Numbered from the stretch's first letter, positions 1 through 6,869 are shown. The stretch is 12,914 nt of DNA from CADDYX01 sp045809925 (GCA_045809925.1 JBJMWX010000118.1:1-12914); one strand, 5' to 3'. Notes: generated by a model not told the origin, from the sequence alone. Numbers and translations are program-made.

Positions 1-161
1 CAGGTCCCATCGGTGCTGCCATCATCGACCACGACGATCTCGTGCGGCACGTTCTGCAGGCGCAGTTCAATGTGGAGATGCTCGACGGTTGAAGCGATGC
101 AGCCTTCCTCGTCCCGCGCGGGGATCACGATCGAGAGCAGTTGCAGAGGCGGCGCATTCAT
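1..161 (-). CDS. Family 2 glycosyltransferase, N-terminal fragment (cut by window edge)
   Basis: The 53 visible residues are the start of a GT-A fold glycosyltransferase. The first beta strand reads LLSIVIPARDEEG (about residues 8-20), and the nucleotide-sugar binding motif VVVDDGSTDGT lies at residues 43-53 with the Asp pair D46/D47. In this family these elements bind the UDP, GDP or polyprenyl-linked donor. Many members with this start transfer a sugar to a lipid carrier (DPM1/ArnC/GtrB-like), but the fragment is too short to choose. The ATG at 159-161 overlaps the stop codon of the upstream epimerase gene as ATGA, so translation is probably coupled and both proteins probably act in one glycan or glycolipid pathway. 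The rest of the gene lies beyond base 1. The family call is firm; substrate and product are unknown. Confidence 0.88.
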   Translation of the reverse strand, partial: MNAPPLQLLSIVIPARDEEGCIASTVEHLHIELRLQNVPHEIVVVDDGSTDGT

Positions 162-1228
162 AGCGGCGCTGAAATCTGCAGCCACTCGGGATGTTTTTCC
201 GCGTGCTCGGCGATCTCATTCAAAATGGACTTCAGTGTCGTTGCCGGCTGCCAGTTCCACGTTTCCCGGGCGCGGTCGCAGTCAAGGACGAGCCATGGCA
301 CATCGAACTGGCGCGGCTCTGAGTCGGCCTCAATCCGGTGTTCGCCGAAGCGCTCCGCGCACCAGGCACTCAATTGCGCGAGGGACATGGTGTTGCTCAT
401 GCCGCCGGCGAAGTTCGCGATGCGCGGTTTGTCCTTGCCGGTCTCGTTCATCTGAGCGCGCAGGATCGGTGCGAGATCACGCGGATGCAGGCAATCACGC
501 GTTTGATGACCGGTCCCGCCGAAGCCGATGTAATGTAGCCGCGCGCGCCGGAGATACGCATTGATCCAGTAGGCGAATATTCCCTGGTCCGGGCGTCCGA
601 ACTGACCCGCTCCGGCCATGACTCCACACCGGTTAATCCAGACCGGAATGTCGAAGGCTTCGCTATATTCGAGCGCGATGATTTCCGACGCTATTTTCGA
701 GCTGCCGTACATCGATAAGGGCGGCTGCGTAGAAAACTGCTCAGTCACGCCTCGCGCGGTCACGCCAATTGGCAGTGTTGCTCCGGCGTCGAGCTTGAAC
801 GCCTCGCGTTCGATGGTCATCGGCAGATGCGCAAGGTCGTTCAGCGAGTAAACGCGACTCGTGCTGATGAGTATAAAACCGGCCCGAAAGCGTTTCGCCA
901 GCTCGAGGAGATTGACCGTTCCATACAGATTATTTTCCAGGACTTGGCGACTGCTGGTCGATCCGTCAACGCCCGCGAGCACGCTTGGATTCGCCGCGGC
1001 ATCGATAATCCAGTCTACTGCGCCGAGAGCATCGAGGTCGCTTGTCAGGCGAACATCGCCGTGGATCAAGTTCACTCCACGGCTGCGCAACGGTTCAACA
1101 TTCTGAGCGCTACCAGGCCTGCTGAAGTTATCGATTCCGACCAGCTGCAATGACGGGTCGTCATCCAGCAGTGCGTGGGCAATGCAACTTCCGGCGAATC
1201 CGCATGCGCCTGTAATCAGAACTTTCAC
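158..1228 (-). CDS. NAD-dependent epimerase/dehydratase, CDP-paratose 2-epimerase-like
   Basis: This is a 356-residue extended short-chain dehydrogenase/reductase acting on nucleotide sugars in the cytoplasm. The Rossmann dinucleotide motif is G7-A-C-G10-F-A-G13, with D33 placed to bind the adenosine ribose, so NAD is favoured. The catalytic set is visible as STSRVYS (residues 122-128) and Y174-x3-K178. The STxxVY pattern and the segment GQFGRPDQGIFAYWI (208-222) are reminiscent of CDP-paratose/CDP-tyvelose 2-epimerases, but other UDP-sugar epimerases remain possible. The start codon is GTG; no in-frame start lies between it and the stop of the upstream methyltransferase gene, 11 bases away. 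No good Shine-Dalgarno sequence is seen, which fits translation by coupling. Its stop overlaps the ATG of the glycosyltransferase gene, suggesting that it makes or modifies a sugar donor for that enzyme. The fold is certain; the substrate is inference. Confidence 0.9.
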   Translation of the reverse strand: MKVLITGACGFAGSCIAHALLDDDPSLQLVGIDNFSRPGSAQNVEPLRSRGVNLIHGDVRLTSDLDALGAVDWIIDAAANPSVLAGVDGSTSSRQVLENNLYGTVNLLELAKRFRAGFILISTSRVYSLNDLAHLPMTIEREAFKLDAGATLPIGVTARGVTEQFSTQPPLSMYGSSKIASEIIALEYSEAFDIPVWINRCGVMAGAGQFGRPDQGIFAYWINAYLRRARLHYIGFGGTGHQTRDCLHPRDLAPILRAQMNETGKDKPRIANFAGGMSNTMSLAQLSAWCAERFGEHRIEADSEPRQFDVPWLVLDCDRARETWNWQPATTLKSILNEIAEHAEKHPEWLQISAPL

Positions 1229-1239
1229 TTCGTTCGCTT

Positions 1240-2367
1240 TTACAACCCTTCGGGGTCGAAAGCACGAGCCGAAACGATTCTGTCCAGCTCCACGACTACC
1301 TCGATTTCAGCGGTCTGTGGGAACATGTCGAGTGGAGTGACGGACACCACGCGCAACGAGCTCGCCAGCTCGCGCAAGTCGCGCGCGAGCGTAGCTGGAT
1401 CGCACGAGACGTAGATGAATTTCGCCGGCGGATGCGCGCGGATTGCGCCACGTGTGGTTGCATCCAGGCCGACGGCTGGCGGATCAACGATCAGGGATGT
1501 CTCGGTCTCTCGCGCCTGCTGCAAGATCGACGGTAGTTCGATTTCCACACTGCCATTCAGATAGCGCTCATTCGGAGCTGCCTCGTGCTCGGCGGCGCGA
1601 ACGGCAAAGCGATCCCACTCGATTCCGATAATGCGCTCGAACCGGCCGATGAGCCGCTTGGCAAAAAACCCGGCACCGCAATATGCGTCGATCAGGAGCG
1701 GCCCGCCGGGAGGAAGAAGCGCGGCAACGATCTCCCCAAGAGGCCCAGCGACGGCGTCGTTGGTTTGCCCGAAGACGCGCGGTCCAGTGTTGGCCCGCAG
1801 GGTGTAATGGCCGTCGCGCACGTCCCGCTGCCGCAGGTCGGCGAGCGCCCCGTTCACCTCCGGTCGCGAGATCGGGCAGTGCGTGATGTCGAGCAACTGA
1901 TGGGAATCGCGCCGGTAAAAACCGATTACGCCTTGCTCTGCGTGCACGGTGATTCGGTTTCGATACGCATACTCGAGCGCCGACGGGACAATCGGCCGTA
2001 TCGGCACATCGCGCAGTTTACCAATGCGCGCGAGGACGTCGGCGACCTGCCGCGCTTTGATCGTGAGCTGATGTTCATAGCCGATGTGCTGGTAGGCGCA
2101 TCCGCCGCATCGGCCGAAGTACGGACACGGCGGTTGCACGCGGTGCGGCGATGGCGTCAGAACCTCGACCAATTCGGCTTCGGCGAATTGTTTCTTCTCG
2201 CGCGTGAGCCGGGCCGAGACGCGCTCCCCTTCAATCGTGAACGGCACGAACATCGCCTTGCCATTCGAACGCGCAATGCCGCTGCCGCCGAAGGCAACGT
2301 CGTTGATCTGCAATTCAACTGTATCGGCACTCTGTGAGCGCCGTGCTCCCGGCAGTTCGGCGCTCAT
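1240..2367 (-). CDS. rlmD: 23S rRNA (uracil-C5)-methyltransferase, RlmD/TrmA family
   Basis: This is a 375-residue SAM-dependent RNA m5U methyltransferase acting in the cytoplasm on ribosomal (or less likely transfer) RNA. An N-terminal TRAM domain (about residues 16-70) is followed by the iron-sulfur cluster cysteines C81-x5-C87-x2-C90 and the fourth ligand C164. The FGQTN motif (199-203) and the SAM-binding loop DAYCGAGFF (227-235) follow, then DPP (295-297). The nucleophile C322 lies in SCDPATLARD, and the C-terminal Glu (E356 in the FPQTAEIE stretch) aligns with the catalytic base of E. coli RumA. All key residues are present, so the enzyme should be active. It is shorter than E. coli RlmD (about 430 residues). 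The exact target uridine cannot be read from sequence; RlmC, RlmCD or TrmA-like specificity is possible. The start is ATG, 15 bases after the TIGR04073-like gene, with a weak GGGCGG upstream. Confidence 0.93.
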   Translation of the reverse strand: MSAELPGARRSQSADTVELQINDVAFGGSGIARSNGKAMFVPFTIEGERVSARLTREKKQFAEAELVEVLTPSPHRVQPPCPYFGRCGGCAYQHIGYEHQLTIKARQVADVLARIGKLRDVPIRPIVPSALEYAYRNRITVHAEQGVIGFYRRDSHQLLDITHCPISRPEVNGALADLRQRDVRDGHYTLRANTGPRVFGQTNDAVAGPLGEIVAALLPPGGPLLIDAYCGAGFFAKRLIGRFERIIGIEWDRFAVRAAEHEAAPNERYLNGSVEIELPSILQQARETETSLIVDPPAVGLDATTRGAIRAHPPAKFIYVSCDPATLARDLRELASSLRVVSVTPLDMFPQTAEIEVVVELDRIVSARAFDPEGL

Positions 2368-2382
2368 GGACCGCCCTACAAT

Positions 2383-2796
2383 CTAGTTCTTCGGCGAGGT
2401 CCGCGAGTAGGGATACTTCGACTCAAACCCCAGCTCGGGCGGGAACTCCTGATAGCCGGCGTGGATGTACGGGATGTCCGGCGGGAGGGCTGGATAATAG
2501 GTGCCGCGCACGGCAGGGAAGGGGAAGGTGACGATGTCGAAGATACCGGTGTGGAACCGCATCCACGCCCGGCCGACACCGCGAACAACGCCATACCCGC
2601 CAGCGGCGGAATTGCCTTCGCGATCATTGACTTGCGCGATGGTGTGCGGGATTTCCGACCAGCCGAACAGCATGTTGGAAACGCCGCGGCCGAGTTTTCG
2701 CGTTGGCCCGTAATCGTTCGAAGGGGGATCCTGAATGTCGGCGCGGCAGAGCGCGACGCCCCCGACGAGAAGCGCAGCCACGAGGAGCTTCTTCAT
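2383..2796 (-). CDS. Exported small protein, TIGR04073 (exosortase-associated) family
   Basis: This protein of 137 residues begins with a clear Sec signal peptide: basic MKK, a hydrophobic LLVAALLVGGVAL core, and probable cleavage near residue 19 (CRAD). The mature part carries RKLGRGVSNMLFGWSEIP (about residues 33-50), a signature I recognise from the TIGR04073 family. That family is a set of short proteins found mostly in verrucomicrobia and lentisphaerae and named for its co-occurrence with exosortase systems. A second conserved-looking segment, GVVRGVGRAWMRFHTGIFDIVTFPFP, follows around residues 69-94 and could be a membrane-associated amphipathic helix. The biochemical function is unknown. 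It sits 44 bases after terC and 15 bases before the methyltransferase gene on the same strand. The initiation region lacks an obvious Shine-Dalgarno sequence. The family call rests on remembered motif pattern only. Confidence 0.8.
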   Translation of the reverse strand: MKKLLVAALLVGGVALCRADIQDPPSNDYGPTRKLGRGVSNMLFGWSEIPHTIAQVNDREGNSAAGGYGVVRGVGRAWMRFHTGIFDIVTFPFPAVRGTYYPALPPDIPYIHAGYQEFPPELGFESKYPYSRTSPKN

Positions 2797-2840
2797 AGGC
2801 GAGGTCTAGCTAACGGAGTTTGGCCGCGGAAGGCAATACT

Positions 2841-3764
2841 TCAATTTCGCCGGTGCTCCCGGGTGGCGAGCATCGAGGCGGTAATTGTCACCGCCAACAC
2901 GAGCACGATGACGAGCAGCGACATTCCGTTCGGGATGCGAAACCATCGCGCCGCGATCATTTTGAGACCGACGAAGGTCAGAATGATCGCAAGGCCTGTC
3001 CGCAGATAAACGAAGCGATTCATCAGGCCGGCGAGAAGGAAGTAGAGGGAGCGCAACCCGAGGATCGCGCAGATGTTTGAGGTATAGACGATGAACCGGT
3101 CAGTCGTGATCGCGAAGACGGCGGGGATGGAATCGACCGCGAAAACGAGGTCCATCACGTCGACGATGACGAGCACCAGAAAGAGCGGCGTAAACATGAG
3201 CCGACCGTCGATTCGGACGGCAAACCGCCGGCCGTAGAAGTCTCTCGTGAGCGGAAGCGTTCGCCGGCACAAACGCATCATCCAGCTTTTCTCGAAGTCG
3301 ACCTCCTCGCGCCCTCCAAAGAGCATGCGGATGCCGGTAAGGAGGAGAAACGCGCCGAAGATATAGAGCACATAATTGAAGCGCTCGACCAGCGCGACGC
3401 CGAGGCAAATCATCGCGCCGCGCATAACGAGCGCGCCAACAATGCCCCACACCAGGGCGCGGTGCTGCGACTGCGGCGGCACCTGAAAATAACTGAAGAT
3501 CAGGACGAAGATGAAGATGTTGTCGACGCTGAGCGAGTACTCGATGAGGTAGCCCGTCAGGAAGTCGAGCGCCTGGTCGGAGCCCTGCACATGCCAGATC
3601 AGCGCGTTGAAGGCGAGGGAGAGCGCAACCCAGATCGCGCTCCAGGTCGCCGATTCTGCCATGGTAACCGGCTCCGGAGTGCGCTTCTGCCACAGCAGGT
3701 CGATGCCGATGACGATGAAGACGCCGACATGGAAGGCGATCCAGAACCAAATGCTCGGCGGCAC
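2841..3764 (-). CDS. TerC family integral membrane protein (Alx-like)
   Basis: This 307-residue polytopic inner-membrane protein has about eight or nine hydrophobic segments. The TerC/Alx signature residues are present: E75 and SVDN (79-82) in the third helix region, then VDVMDLVFAVDSIPAVFAIT (201-220) with D202, D205 and D211, and SNICAILGLRSLYF (229-242). These acidic intramembrane residues are characteristic of the family, whose members are implicated in manganese export/homeostasis and tellurite resistance. The start is GTG at 3762-3764. An in-frame TAA lies 24 bases upstream, and the next ATG would remove the first helix. It is the first gene of the left minus-strand cluster and is transcribed divergently from the GreA-like gene. 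Its leader holds several stem-loops (separate entry), which is notable because alx/mntP-type genes are often riboswitch controlled. No other tellurite (ter) gene is in view. Confidence 0.93.
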   Translation of the reverse strand: MPPSIWFWIAFHVGVFIVIGIDLLWQKRTPEPVTMAESATWSAIWVALSLAFNALIWHVQGSDQALDFLTGYLIEYSLSVDNIFIFVLIFSYFQVPPQSQHRALVWGIVGALVMRGAMICLGVALVERFNYVLYIFGAFLLLTGIRMLFGGREEVDFEKSWMMRLCRRTLPLTRDFYGRRFAVRIDGRLMFTPLFLVLVIVDVMDLVFAVDSIPAVFAITTDRFIVYTSNICAILGLRSLYFLLAGLMNRFVYLRTGLAIILTFVGLKMIAARWFRIPNGMSLLVIVLVLAVTITASMLATREHRRN

Positions 3765-3782
3765 GGCGGCAACCGTTTCACG

Positions 3783-3895
3783 GCGTTAGACGAACAGCAA
3801 TGCGAATTGCTGTCGCACGCGGCAGCGCAGGCGTGCGAGCGATGCGCTGAGGGCGGCGGACTTCCACAGGCCTGTCAACGCGAAAGGCCGCTTTC
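3783..3895 (-). promoter_or_regulatory. Structured terC 5' leader / divergent intergenic region with nested stem-loops
   Basis: The gap between terC and the GreA-like gene contains unusually many exact inverted repeats. Reading on the plus strand, ACAGCAAT (3794-3801) pairs with ATTGCTGT (3806-3813) around a 4-base loop. TCGCACGC (3813-3820) pairs with GCGTGCGA (3831-3838) around a 10-base loop. GAAAG (3882-3886) pairs with CTTTC (3891-3895). In addition CAGCGCA inside the 10-base loop (3823-3829) is fully complementary to TGCGCTG at 3843-3849, which would form a pseudoknot or an alternative stem. In the terC transcript these elements lie about 30-130 bases before the GTG. The yybP-ykoY manganese riboswitch consensus was looked for and not recognised. 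It could be a cis-acting RNA, an operator cluster, or chance in GC-rich DNA. Confidence 0.4.
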
Positions 3896-3936
3896 TGTTC
3901 GCCAATCGATCTGTTCTTCGTAACGTGTTCGCTCCG

Positions 3937-5817
3937 ATGGATGCCGAAGTGGAAAAACTTGTCGAATCCGGCAAGCTGAGTGCCCGCGGGGCCGAGCAGC
4001 TCGAGAAGCTGAAACCCGGGACCTTCTGTCTACACAAGAGCTGGGGTTTTGGGCGTGTAGCCGAGTGGAACCTGCTGCTCAATCAGATCACGATCGATTT
4101 CCAGGGCAAGAAGTCGCATCCAATGCAATTGCAGTATGCCGCGGAAAACCTCGCCCCGTTGTCGGCGGAGCATTTTCTTACCCGCAAGGCGACTGATTTG
4201 CCGGCCCTCAAGCAGCTGTTGAAAGCCGACCCGACCGCGGTTATCCGCAACGTCCTCGAAAGCCTCGGCGGCAGCGCGACCGTGCAACAGATCAGCCATT
4301 GGATGATCGGCGATCTGATGACGGAACCGGAGTGGAAACGCTGGTGGGATTCAACCAAGAAGCTCCTCAAGTCGACCGGCTATTTTGCGGTCCCGGCGAA
4401 GAAGACCGAGCCAGTGCAACTCCGCGGCGAGAAAGTGTCACGCGCGGATGAGCTGATCGCGTTTTTTAACCAGGCACGCCAGGCGAAGGACCAGGCCGCC
4501 GCGCTGGATCAGATTATCAAGTTCCAGCACGACTTTGAGCGCCCCGAGAACCAGCTTCAGCCAATCGTTGCCGCCATCGAAGAATCGGCCGAGCGCAATC
4601 AGCGTCTGAACCCGGCGCTTTCGTTCGAGCTCGTGCTGGGTCGCGATGATTTGCTCGAGCGCTGCGCGAAACTTCAGTCGACCAAGCCCGATCTGACGCT
4701 GTTGCGTCTCATCCAGGAGGAGGAGCCGCGACTGGTGACTATCCTGCCAAAACTGCCCGCCGGAAAAGAACGGCGCGTACTCGCAGCCTTGCCAGCCGCG
4801 CTCGGCGCGACTTGGACGACGCGCGCCTTTCAGTTGATGCAAAGCCACCACGCGCGGGCGGTGGCACAGCTGCCGAAAGTTTTAGCCGACAACGGCGCAC
4901 AGGCGGAGCTGCGCGCGTTTCTGGACCGTGGGATTCGCGAGCACTCGGTCAGCAGCGAGACGCTGCTCTGGCTCTGCCGTGAACGGGACGGCGAATACCG
5001 CGAGCTGATTACGCCTGACCTGCTAGGAGCGGTGGTCGCGGCGATTGAGCGCGATCAGCACAACGAGACCAGCCGGGGCAACAAGCTGCGCGACTTGTTG
5101 CTGGACGATCGCGAGCTGATCCCGGACATGTTCGCGACCAGCGAGATCGGCATCGCGCGCGACGGCATGCGGCGGCTGATGGTCACTCCGGTGTTTGATG
5201 AGCTAACCAAACGTTCGCTCCTCGCGCGGATCATCAAATTGCATCCGGAGCTCGAGACTGTTGTGACCGGCGAGCAGAAGGAGGAGAAGAGCGAGGCGCT
5301 GGTCGTTTCCTGGAGCAGCCTCGAAAAACGCAAAGCGGAGTACGAGGACCTGATCCAAAAGAAGATTCCGGAGAACACGAAAGAGATCAGCGTCGCTCGC
5401 TCGTACGGTGACCTGCGCGAGAATTTCGAATTTAAGGCGGCCAAGCAAATGCAGGCCGTTCTCATGCGACGGAAGACGGAGCTCGAGCAGATGTTGCACA
5501 ACGCCCGCGGAACCTCCTTCGAGAATCCCGACACCACGAAGGCGTCAATCGGCACGATTGTGACGCTAAAATCGGCCAGCGGCGATGACGAGCGCTACAC
5601 GATCCTCGGCGCCTGGGACGGCGACCCGGAGCGGTCGGTGATTTCCTACAAGACGGCGATCGGACAGACGTTGCTCGGAAAAAAGACCGGTGAGCGCGTG
5701 ACGTTGAACACCGAGCAGGGTACCGGCGAGTACGAGATCATCGCCATCGAGGCGGCACCGGTGGACGTCGCGAGCGAGGAGCTCGAAGTCGTCGCGCAAG
5801 AAGCAGCAACATTATAG
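3937..5817 (+). CDS. GreA/GreB-family transcript cleavage factor with long N-terminal extension
   Basis: The C-terminal 170 residues form a complete GreA-type factor, which binds the RNA polymerase secondary channel and stimulates cleavage of backtracked RNA. Positions below count from the upstream GTG at 3925. The coiled-coil hairpin spans about 466-525, with the tip GDLREN at 495-500 (D496 and E499 match the acidic tip pair of E. coli GreA). The FKBP-like domain at about 541-610 carries SYKTAIGQTLLGKKTGE. The preceding 460 residues are not part of ordinary GreA (about 158 residues). They begin with LKPGTFCLHKSWGFGRV (29-45), possibly an SH3/CarD-like beta domain, followed by mostly helical, repeat-like sequence. 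Chlamydial GreA is similarly long, so this looks like a PVC-group form. I prefer ATG 3937 because family members usually begin a few residues before the LVESGKLS-type helix; GTG 3925 would add four residues. It is the only plus-strand gene here. Confidence 0.9.
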   Translation: MDAEVEKLVESGKLSARGAEQLEKLKPGTFCLHKSWGFGRVAEWNLLLNQITIDFQGKKSHPMQLQYAAENLAPLSAEHFLTRKATDLPALKQLLKADPTAVIRNVLESLGGSATVQQISHWMIGDLMTEPEWKRWWDSTKKLLKSTGYFAVPAKKTEPVQLRGEKVSRADELIAFFNQARQAKDQAAALDQIIKFQHDFERPENQLQPIVAAIEESAERNQRLNPALSFELVLGRDDLLERCAKLQSTKPDLTLLRLIQEEEPRLVTILPKLPAGKERRVLAALPAALGATWTTRAFQLMQSHHARAVAQLPKVLADNGAQAELRAFLDRGIREHSVSSETLLWLCRERDGEYRELITPDLLGAVVAAIERDQHNETSRGNKLRDLLLDDRELIPDMFATSEIGIARDGMRRLMVTPVFDELTKRSLLARIIKLHPELETVVTGEQKEEKSEALVVSWSSLEKRKAEYEDLIQKKIPENTKEISVARSYGDLRENFEFKAAKQMQAVLMRRKTELEQMLHNARGTSFENPDTTKASIGTIVTLKSASGDDERYTILGAWDGDPERSVISYKTAIGQTLLGKKTGERVTLNTEQGTGEYEIIAIEAAPVDVASEELEVVAQEAATL

Positions 5818-5870
5818 GCTGCGCGAGTTTTCAGCGGCGCGATCTCGCCCCCTGCCTTTAGCTGTGGGAC

Positions 5871-5930
5871 GGTAGCTGACCCGCACCGACAGATGTGCAT
5901 CCGCGGAAAGGCGGGGTCAGCGACCCCGCC
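5871..5930. repeat. REP-like inverted repeat / possible bidirectional terminator
   Basis: In the gap between the convergent GreA-like gene and the small exported gene, GGCGGGGTC (5910-5918) and GACCCCGCC (5922-5930) form a perfect 9-base stem with an AGC loop. A second element, GGTAGCTGACC (5871-5881), matches the reverse complement of the core of that hairpin (5915-5925) at 10 of 11 bases, so the two could also pair into one longer hairpin. No T-run follows directly in either direction, so a classic intrinsic terminator is not proven. The GC-rich stem plus an inverted near-copy resembles REP/BIME-type intergenic repeats. Only the stem itself is certain. Confidence 0.5.
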
Positions 5931-5940
5931 CTCCAGCAGT

Positions 5941-5957
5941 GTAAGCTCTTACTTTTT
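5941..5957 (+). terminator. Weak intrinsic terminator candidate for the GreA-like gene
   Basis: GTAA (5941-5944), GCTC and TTAC (5949-5952) make a 4-base stem (5 bases with a tight 2-base loop), followed immediately by five T residues (5953-5957) on the plus strand. It overlaps the last codons of the convergent gene on the other strand. The stem is short and AT-rich, so it may act only together with the strong GC hairpin at 5910-5930. Confidence 0.3.
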
Positions 5958-6254
5958 CGGCGATGCGGCCGGACTCGCCTTGTCGTTTTTCTTACCGGCC
6001 GACTTCACTTCGACGTCTTTTGCCGTCATCGTGTAGTGAACTGTCACCTTGTCACCGACCTTGACGTCGCCGTTCACCTTCGTGTTCGAGTCACGGTCGA
6101 TCTCCCATTTCTCGCTGCCTTTCATTACCGCGATCATCTTGTCGTTCACCTCTGTGACCGGCCCGGTGACCTGGTAATCTTTCGAACCCGCGAAGGCGCT
6201 GCTGGTCAACAGCAGAATCCCTGCGGCAATTGAACTAAATGCAATCGTTTTCAT
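5949..6254 (-). CDS. Small exported protein with predicted beta-rich (OB-like) domain
   Basis: The product is about 101 residues with a typical Sec signal peptide: MKT, a hydrophobic IAFSSIAAGILLLTSSAF core, and an AFA-GS cleavage site near residue 22. The mature domain YQVTGPVTEVNDKMIAVMKG...WEIDRDSNTKV...GDKVTVHYTMTAKDVEV alternates short beta strands and resembles the small periplasmic OB-like proteins found in verrucomicrobia and acidobacteria. No catalytic residues are seen, and it ends in a Lys/Ala/Pro-rich tail. A GTG lies directly before the ATG. The Shine-Dalgarno GGAGAG at 6258-6263 is 3 bases from that GTG but well placed for the ATG at 6252-6254, so I choose the ATG. It is the last gene of the right-hand minus-strand block, 63 bases after the preceding gene and convergent with the GreA-like gene. 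Function unknown. Confidence 0.82.
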   Translation of the reverse strand: MKTIAFSSIAAGILLLTSSAFAGSKDYQVTGPVTEVNDKMIAVMKGSEKWEIDRDSNTKVNGDVKVGDKVTVHYTMTAKDVEVKSAGKKNDKASPAASPKK

Positions 6255-6257
6255 CAC

Positions 6258-6263
6258 CTCTCC
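6258..6263 (-). promoter_or_regulatory. Shine-Dalgarno site that decides the start of the small exported protein
   Basis: GGAGAG on the minus strand precedes the GTG-ATG pair. Counted from its GGAG core there are 5 bases to the ATG at 6254 but only 2 to the GTG at 6257, which supports the ATG start. Confidence 0.6.
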
Positions 6264-6295
6264 ATTCGTAACTCACAGGAGACTGGGGCGGCAAC

Positions 6296-6329
6296 AAAGA
6301 ATCCAGCCGGCCGGCAGCCGTCATTCTTT
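6296..6329 (-). terminator. Hairpin at the end of the Ala/Pro-rich protein gene
   Basis: AAAGAAT (6296-6302) and ATTCTTT (6323-6329) are perfect complements flanking the palindrome GCCGGCCGGC (6306-6315). The structure overlaps the TGA stop of the upstream gene (6321-6323) and ends 33 bases before the Shine-Dalgarno of the next gene. No U-run follows on the minus strand, so it may be an attenuating or mRNA-protecting hairpin instead of a full terminator. Confidence 0.4.
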
Positions 6330-6869
6330 TGCCGCCCGGGCCCCTTCCTTCTGCGCCTCTTGCTCAGTGACGTACTTGCCTTTCTTGGTGCGGCCGTAAA
6401 AGCGGGAGCCTTCCTTGTGGTAGACGTGAGTTTCGCTATTCAACCATACCTGCCCGTTTCCGCCGCCTGGCGCGGCCGCAGTGGCAGGCGGTGCTTTCGC
6501 ACCGCGGGTGGAAGCCGCCGTGTTCGCAGCTCCGGGAGTCGGGCTGGTTTTCGGTTTGAACAGATTTCCGATCGCGCTCATCGGATTTTGTGTCGGGGTA
6601 GCACTTGGTGACGCGGCTGGCGCGGGCGCTGGTGAGGCCGCTTTGCGATGCGATCGCTTAGGCGCTGCGGCCGGCGATGCCGAACTGGCCGGAGCAGCCG
6701 ATGCGGCAGCGGCAGGAGATGGCTCCGTCTTGGCTTCCGTTTTCTTCCTCGTGTGTCGCTTGGCCGGCGAGGTCGACGCCTCAGGTGAGCCAGCCGGCGT
6801 TGGCGATTGGGCGTGCACGAGCGGCACCGCGAATGCCGCGAGGACAAAAAGGACAACGAGATGTTTCAT
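6321..6869 (-). CDS. Exported Ala/Pro/Ser-rich protein with basic aromatic C-terminal motif
   Basis: This 182-residue protein has a Sec signal peptide (MKH, hydrophobic LVVLFVLAAFAVPLV, cleavage likely after VHA at residue 20). Residues about 21-138 are low complexity: Ala, Pro, Ser and Thr with scattered KRHTRKK and KRSHRK basic patches, so this part is probably a disordered linker. The last 45 residues are different: GQVWLNSETHVYHKEGSRFYGRTKKGKYVTEQEAQKEG. This tail resembles a short motif (VW-N-x-VYH-x-GSR-x-YG-T-x-GKYM-x-E) seen at the end of many small exported proteins of verrucomicrobia, acidobacteria and proteobacteria. The role of that motif is not known to me; DNA or cell-wall contact is conceivable from its basic, aromatic make-up. 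It lies 143 bases after the SUMF1-like gene and 63 bases before the small OB-like gene. No clear Shine-Dalgarno is visible. Confidence 0.8.
   Translation of the reverse strand: MKHLVVLFVLAAFAVPLVHAQSPTPAGSPEASTSPAKRHTRKKTEAKTEPSPAAAASAAPASSASPAAAPKRSHRKAASPAPAPAASPSATPTQNPMSAIGNLFKPKTSPTPGAANTAASTRGAKAPPATAAAPGGGNGQVWLNSETHVYHKEGSRFYGRTKKGKYVTEQEAQKEGARAAKE

Noticed and set aside
1585..2337. Plus-strand open frame of 250 codons
   Set aside because: It lies entirely opposite the RlmD-type gene, whose iron-sulfur, SAM and catalytic motifs are intact. The plus-strand translation has no recognisable motif and is a GC-rich shadow frame.
2841..3764. Tellurite resistance operon
   Set aside because: Only a TerC-family protein is present and no terD/terB/terZ-like neighbour is seen. 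The family name alone does not imply tellurite resistance.
3856..3878. TTGACA (minus strand, 3878-3873) as a -35 box for terC
   Set aside because: No TATAAT-like hexamer is found at 16-18 bases spacing; the downstream sequence is GC-rich. It is also unclear whether this organism uses that consensus.
3765..3924. yybP-ykoY manganese riboswitch upstream of terC
   Set aside because: It is expected from some alx/mntP relatives, but the conserved loop sequences of that class were not found. Only generic stem-loops are present.
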